64,000 bases of DNA from Balanoglossus misakiensis (Eukaryota > Hemichordata). The position numbers and the translations under genes are program-made. Below, in pieces: positions 59,482-64,000 of the stretch. Location: assembly GCA_040954595.2 (NCBI GenBank), contig CM082577.2, positions 5,022,001-5,086,000 of the forward strand, given 5' to 3'. The notes under the pieces are model-generated. The model saw only the letters and a list, made by a program, of their open reading frames with translations, ran no database searches and was not told the origin of the DNA. Position 1 is the first letter of the stretch; each line of letters starts with the position of its first letter.

Positions 59482-60837
59482 CGGAGTTAGTACCTCTTTG
59501 TAAATTATACTGGAGAGACTTCAAAGCCCGGTGGAAGTGCACTGTTCGTGATCATGATGACGTCATGGCATTCATCCACAAAATGACAAGCCAGCGACGG
59601 CGATATAGCTGTGTACTAGTATTTAGGCCTGCGAGAAGACGGTTATTGTCGTGTTCCGTCGAAGTAACTTCAACAAATCGAATGTGTGTGTGCATATCGG
59701 CAGTGCCGTACTGTGCAGAAGCTTTGAACATAAAGGTCGCCCGTCGGATTGGTTGCCTTGAATCGACGTTGGAGAATGCACAAGATTCATATATATTTTA
59801 TAAAAGAGACGACAACTGTTTGTAATTAACGACAAAAGATCCGCTATATGTGCTTAAAATTTCCATGCTCTACCTCAGTTTGTCGTAAAACGGTCGTAAA
59901 AGTTGAAGACGGTTTCAAGTTCTCAAAGTTCAGTTGAGAACCAAATTCCAAGTAGATTTTACCCATTTTAAAGCGCGTAGATCAAGTAGTGGACTGCCTT
60001 CGCTACCTTCCATATTTCATGCGCACCGTAAGTAGATTCTGGTTTTGTCCCTCCTTTTCACCCAAGCTAGCGTCTTTTCCCGATCTCCGACACAGATTGT
60101 GGTCGCTGCCATCTTGTGTGAGCACTGCCTTATGGGATTGACTGTTCACTAAACGTCTCTAACCAGCGGTTACAGTTGGAACATGCATGTGAGACAACCT
60201 CCAAGGTGGATTCCAACCGCATTTAAATCGAGTAGCCCACATTGGAGCAACATACATTGTTTGTTCATTCAAGCTGAAAGCAAAATCGTATATTTAGACG
60301 TTAAAGTCTATAGTTTAAATATTTATGTCACAATGCAGTATTATTATCGATCGGATGGCATGCATATTGAAGCTTGATTAAAAATAACCAAATTACGAAG
60401 TGATGATGCTTAAGTGTTTTGAAGATTGGGAAATATGCAAATTTAGCAACTGCTCAGGTTTTGCCAGTGCAATCAAATGGTCTGTCTCAAGTGAGGTCAT
60501 TATTAAGTAAAACCGAAAATGGTCGGAAATAAGGGATGGTTCTCTCCGACGTTAAGTTTCCCAAACTTTCTAAACCTGCAGAAAATTTATTTTCCATGAT
60601 TTCCTGGAGTGGTTTAAAATTCCAAAATTCCAAAAGAAGGAAAGATTGCAACTTTGGCGCGAAGATTCACACACCCACACACAAATAAATGCACACACAA
60701 ACCACTTGTCACGATAAGACATTCAGAATATATTTGGATTACCAGTACACTGTGAAATTCATGATTAGGACTACAACTCGAAGTCAAATTGACAACACAA
60801 TAGCAATCTGACACGGGTCTATTATATCACAATTTAA

Positions 60838-60843
60838 AATAAA
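60838..60843 (+). terminator. Candidate polyadenylation signal of the sialyltransferase gene
   Basis: AATAAA about 1.36 kb after the stop codon and about 0.9 kb before the end of the convergent USP gene. It is the clearest canonical hexamer I saw in this interval; a non-canonical nearer signal is possible. Confidence 0.3.
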
Positions 60844-61326
60844 TTGTAGAATGCTGACTGAGCTCAACACATGACGAGTGTCTAAACTTGACGATCACTT
60901 GTTCATGTTTAAAATACCACTGGCGACAACACATAGGCGATGGTATACAAAAGTAAAAGAAAAAAAGTAACCAGATAAGAATACCAATTAAGTAATCAAT
61001 TTACAAGATTCATTATCTTTGACAAGAGGAAATAATTGCTGGTTCATGTTGTCCCACTCGCACAGCATCAGCAAATAACTCAAATTTAAAAACGCCATAT
61101 ATTTTAGTGATTTAAATAAAAAAACGGAAAACTGTCTTGTAACACTCGACTTCCCTGGTTGCCGTACAGAGTTGTCATTCGCAGCTACAGTGTAGGAACC
61201 ACGGTCTACTCTCGAATAATTCCCTTATATGTTGAATTTAGGATGGGGAAGTGTCAAGAAGGCAACAGACTTGTTTGGAATTGACTGTTGCAAACGACTG
61301 CTTTGATCCTCAAAGGTCACATTGTG

Positions 61327-61332
61327 TTTATT
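61327..61332 (-). terminator. Candidate polyadenylation signal of the USP36/42-like gene
   Basis: TTTATT on the plus strand, AATAAA on the transcript strand, about 440 bases after the stop. A variant ATTAAA lies nearer, at 61604-61609. Either would end this transcript before it overlaps the convergent sialyltransferase coding region. Confidence 0.35.
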
Positions 61333-61769
61333 ACTTTGGATGTGACTAGTGCTAGTGCGAACTTCCATTTTTTTAAAGGTATCGGTGTCTTCTCAAAAGA
61401 CAGGAGACGCCAACCACTGTGGCATTTAAATAGAGTTCATAGGTCAACACCCAGAGAACACCATTAGGTAAACATGGCTGCCATGTAGATATCTTCTCAG
61501 TGCATTCTGGGAGTCTCCCGTAGTCTCGATTTTGACACGACCCACATAAACGGGTAACAAATACTGGTAGAAACGTCATTACGAATGTTCACAATTATAA
61601 TACTTTAATTTTTTCAGTTTCATCTTCAAGCATATGTCATGGGGTCCTCGACATGAAAGAAGACACAAAGAACTACTGGCACATAAAATCTCCCATCACT
61701 GAAACGACAACATCTGCAAACATAGCACCGTGCAGACTGGTCCGAAACTAAAAAAATTAAAACACTGGG

Positions 61770-61856
61770 TCAGTGCTTGTGAGATTGCCTCCAGTGAGGA
61801 GCACTCCAGCTTTGACTTCTGGAGAACTTGTGGTATCGAAAGTCAGTTCTCTCCGT
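61770..61856 (-). CDS. USP36/USP42-like: USP36/42-like last coding exon
   Basis: Acceptor CATTTTCAG on the minus strand, phase 0; 28 codons (TERTDFRYHKFSRSQSWSAP then HWRQSHKH) and TGA. It keeps the phase of the preceding donor and continues its basic, aromatic composition, so I prefer it to read-through. The SWSAPHW pattern recalls the NFWSVTHP end of human USP36. Confidence 0.75.
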   Translation of the reverse strand, partial: TERTDFRYHKFSRSQSWSAPHWRQSHKH

Positions 61857-64000
61857 CTGAAAAATGAGACAGAAAAAAACATGTACATAATGCACATCCA
61901 TAACAAGATTTATACATAATAGTTGTATCATATTTCGCTGACATGTCATTTTCGAGAGACAAAAGGTTTACCCACAGGGCTACATTATCTTGATTTCCAC
62001 TAAAAAGCAAATATCAAGATGCAAAAATACAAAATAATACTTCTTATTTACCATATGACTTCTGAAGCCACTGTTCTTCCTGTTCTGCTCGTACTGGAAG
62101 CGATTGCCGGATTTGAACTGGTGGTACTCTTCAGGTCGGTGGCGCTTCACTTTCTTGACCTTGAAGTGAAGGAAGAGTGTGTTATTTGACACATTCAGAC
62201 TGAAACCAAATGTTACCCTCAGTACCTGCTGCTCCCAGACAGCCATAGCCCGTGAACTGCTGACACTGAAATAAGTACATGTAAATGCTAAGTACCTCAT
62301 AGCGCCCTCACAGGCCAGTAAGTCAGAAAACGAGCCTATTCTGCGAAGCCACATTGAATCAATTTGGCACTTACTTTTCCCCAATCATATTCCTCGTCGT
62401 AATCATCATCTTTTCTCTTTCTGGCTTCCCTGTCCATCTCGGCCTCTTGATCAACGATGCTCTTGCCACCGCCCCACGATTCAACTGAAAGAGAGCACGC
62501 AATAATGATCAGAAGCTGCCTGCAAGATTACAAACAGGAGCGAAAGAACTCTCACTTATGACATTGTTTAGGGTTTTGGTTTCTCTTAATAAATCAGGAG
62601 GTTCTGAAAAACTCACTTTTAGCCCCATATCCCTTGCTGTTGGATCTGCCTAGTAATTCATCCACAGCAGACGATGATTTGCTGCCGTCCCAGGTCTTAC
62701 TCCGACTCGCTTCTTCGTCACCGTGTAATTTTTTGTATCCATCTTTGACGTGGTGGTCCCAGTGTTGACTCGGCGCTGTGAGAACATTTAAAAAGTTCAG
62801 GATCATCACATTTGACATTGTTTAGTGTTTTTTTAATCAAACCAACGCATGGTTTGTGATAGTTCATGCTCAGTCTTTACAGGCACAGTAATGTTTATCT
62901 AAGCTAACAAGATAAACACACACAAGATAAACACACAAAAGTTTCCCAGAGAACTTACTGACCTTTATGCGTTTTGTCTTTCTTAGAGGGTGGATGATCA
63001 CCGTTGGCTTTGCTTGGCAGTTTTACATCCTCTTCTGTGCCACTCTCCTCTTCCTTCACCAGAGCAACCGTGTCTTCTTTGTGTTTCCTCCGCTTGCGTT
63101 TCTTTTTCTTCTTTCTTTCCTTCCTGTGGTCCTCTTCTTCCTCGCTGTCGTCGCTGTGGTTCCCGTGTCTGGCGCTCTCATCCTCGTGCCTGTCTCTTGC
63201 CTTCTTCTTTTTCTTTTTGTGTTTCTTGTGCTTCTTGTGTTTTCTAGACTCTTTGCTGTCGCCGTTCAGCAGAGCCGTCTTGTCAGAAACGACCCTGCTC
63301 TCTTCCTCCTCCTCGGTGTCCTCCGAACCGGCGGACCTCGGTCTCTTTGAACTCCTGTCGTCCTCTTCGGCCGCGCCATGCTTCCTTTTCTTGGCGTGTT
63401 TGTGGTGCGTCGGCGACTCCTCGTCTGGCTGACGACCGCCGCTGACGACAGGCGTGTCGCTCAGACTGTCGGAATGAGTCCTGTGTCGTTTCACGCCCCC
63501 GGCGCTCAGCTGCTTGAACAAACGCTTGTGTCCCATCGCCGTGTGGCACACCGGCCCGCTGCCGGGGCAACTGTACTGTCTCTCCAGCATGCTGCACTTC
63601 TTGTGGGGGCTCCCCTTGGGCGGTCTCTCAGCCTCGTCGCCGCCGCCGCCGCTCTCCTGCTTCGACTCGCGCTCCTTCTCCGCTTTCGCCTTCACCTCCT
63701 CCTCGTGCTTCTTGTACTCTTCCTTGGTGCGGACCGTCCACCCCGGGTGGGCGAACTCCGCCACCTTGGGCGTGGACGGCGCGTCCTTCTTGTCGATGAC
63801 CGTCCACTCGCCGCCGGTCGAGTTCATGCTGTGGTTGCTGCTGTCCGACGCCAGCGACGGGGATATCTGCGACTCGTGGTCGTTGATCTTCCAGGCCGAA
63901 GACGTGGCGTTGACTTTGAAGCTGCTGACTTTGCTCAGGGTTAATTTCAGCGGCGAGTTTTGACTGGTGACGGGCGTCCTGTTGAGCGGCGACACGCTCC
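61770..64000 (-). CDS. USP36/USP42-like: USP36/USP42-like ubiquitin-specific protease, C-terminal part, gene-level entry
   Basis: Deubiquitinase of the USP36/USP42 group, nucleolar or nuclear in vertebrates. Only the regulatory C-terminal region is in the window; the catalytic domain lies beyond base 64000. Exons in transcript order: 64000-62963 (partial), 62775-62617, 62484-62375, 62159-62052, 61856-61770, giving 499 residues. The first exon is low-complexity and strongly charged, with Lys/His/Glu blocks such as KHKKHKKHKKKKKK that suit nucleolar targeting. The family evidence is the conserved tail: KTWDGSKSSSAVDELL, then DDDYDEEYDWGKVKKVK, then a basic end. It parallels WDGS...VVQELL and DEWDEEFDRGKEKKIKK of human USP36. 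No catalytic Cys or His box is visible, so family placement rests on the tail alone. All introns are under 220 bases, unlike the PKC gene. Confidence 0.82.
62052..62159 (-). CDS. USP36/USP42-like: USP36/42-like exon: basic tail
   Basis: Acceptor ACTTCAAG and donor GTAAAT on the minus strand; 36 codons in phase 0. It encodes VKKVKRHRPEEYHQFKSGNR and FQYEQNRKNSGFRSHM, a basic segment corresponding to the NFNAFQKLQ end of USP36. If the donor is not used, the frame runs a further 23 codons to a stop near 61980 with an unrelated hydrophobic end. Confidence 0.85.
62375..62484 (-). CDS. USP36/USP42-like: USP36/42-like exon: DEEYD segment
   Basis: Acceptor CTCTTTCAG, donor GTAAGT on the minus strand. 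It completes an Ile codon and then reads 36 codons, ESWGGGKSIVDQEAEMDREA followed by RKRKDDDYDEEYDWGK. The acidic DDDYDEEYD followed by GK is the most conserved C-terminal feature of the USP36 group. Confidence 0.87.
62617..62775 (-). CDS. USP36/USP42-like: USP36/42-like exon: WDGS segment
   Basis: Acceptor TTCTCACAG, donor GTGAGT on the minus strand; 52 full codons with split codons at both ends. It encodes SKTWDGSKSSSAVDELL and GRSNSKGYGAK, which line up with the WDGSRQSEVVQELLRHSSDKAYG part of human USP36 as I remember it. Confidence 0.87.
62963..64000 (-). CDS. USP36/USP42-like: USP36/42-like exon: charged low-complexity region (partial)
   Basis: Open from the window edge: frame GG-AGC-GTG-TCG, so the apparent start at 63995 is an internal Val, not a Met. 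It reads about 346 codons to donor GTCAGT. Composition: a Ser/Thr-rich start, a Trp-containing GGEWTVIDKKD and PGWTVRTKEEY, a Lys/Glu coiled-coil-like run, then alternating Lys- and Glu/Asp-rich blocks. The exon is much more GC-rich than its flanks. Frames on the opposite strand here are shadows. Confidence 0.85.

Larger units (their letters stand above)
59482..61769. other. Convergent 3' UTRs and spacer
   Basis: 2.3 kb between the sialyltransferase stop (+) and the USP36/42-like stop (-). It should contain both 3' UTRs. Candidate poly(A) signals on the two strands leave about 0.5 kb between the predicted transcript ends. Confidence 0.7.

Noticed and set aside
63378-63963. Long plus-strand frames of 149-188 codons
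   Set aside because: Shadows of the GC-rich USP36/42-like exon on the other strand.
63995-63995. Apparent start codon of the USP36/42-like frame
   Set aside because: The codon is GTG and the frame is open to the window edge, so it is internal to a longer protein.

Overview
The window is eukaryotic genomic DNA: AT-rich, with long introns, GT-AG splice junctions, microsatellites and small inverted-repeat elements. Three protein-coding genes can be assembled exon by exon. The organism is most likely an invertebrate deuterostome (hemichordate, echinoderm or cephalochordate type). This is an inference: the ST6GalNAc sialyltransferase family is, as far as I know, mainly deuterostome, while the gene sizes, exon fusions and protein details differ from vertebrates. 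I cannot name a species.

Layout. Bases 1-25869 hold no exon I can recognise; they are probably one very large intron of the first gene, since its pseudosubstrate, C1A and first half of C1B must lie upstream. Bases 25870-45591 (+) carry the rest of a conventional protein kinase C: end of C1B, a complete Ca2+-binding C2 domain, a complete AGC kinase domain, and two alternative last exons, each with its own stop codon. The first (42585-42752) is alpha/betaI-like and the second (45439-45591) is clearly betaII-like, ending VINV. This is the same kind of switch as mammalian PRKCB betaI/betaII. A third, weak candidate terminal exon lies between them.

Bases 45592-56144 are 3' UTR plus intergenic DNA. 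They include a regularly spaced series of CArG (SRF-type) boxes and a 60-bp foldback element with a 9-bp target duplication. Bases 56145-59481 (+) encode a complete four-exon, 364-residue type II membrane sialyltransferase of the ST6GalNAc III/V/VI type. Bases 61770-64000 (-) encode the C-terminal 499 residues of a USP36/USP42-like deubiquitinase in five exons; its catalytic domain lies beyond the right edge. The sialyltransferase and USP genes converge tail to tail across about 2.3 kb.

The three genes act in separate processes (lipid/Ca2+ signalling, Golgi glycosylation, nucleolar/nuclear deubiquitination), and nothing suggests co-regulation. Non-coding structure of note: a TTAA-flanked MITE with perfect 17-bp terminal repeats, a 143-bp near-perfect palindrome beside a 169-bp element with 23-bp terminal repeats, a perfect 20-copy TACAA microsatellite, a nuclear-receptor-type palindrome, scattered RFX X-box-like sequences, and strong over-representation of the octamer TACCGGTA.
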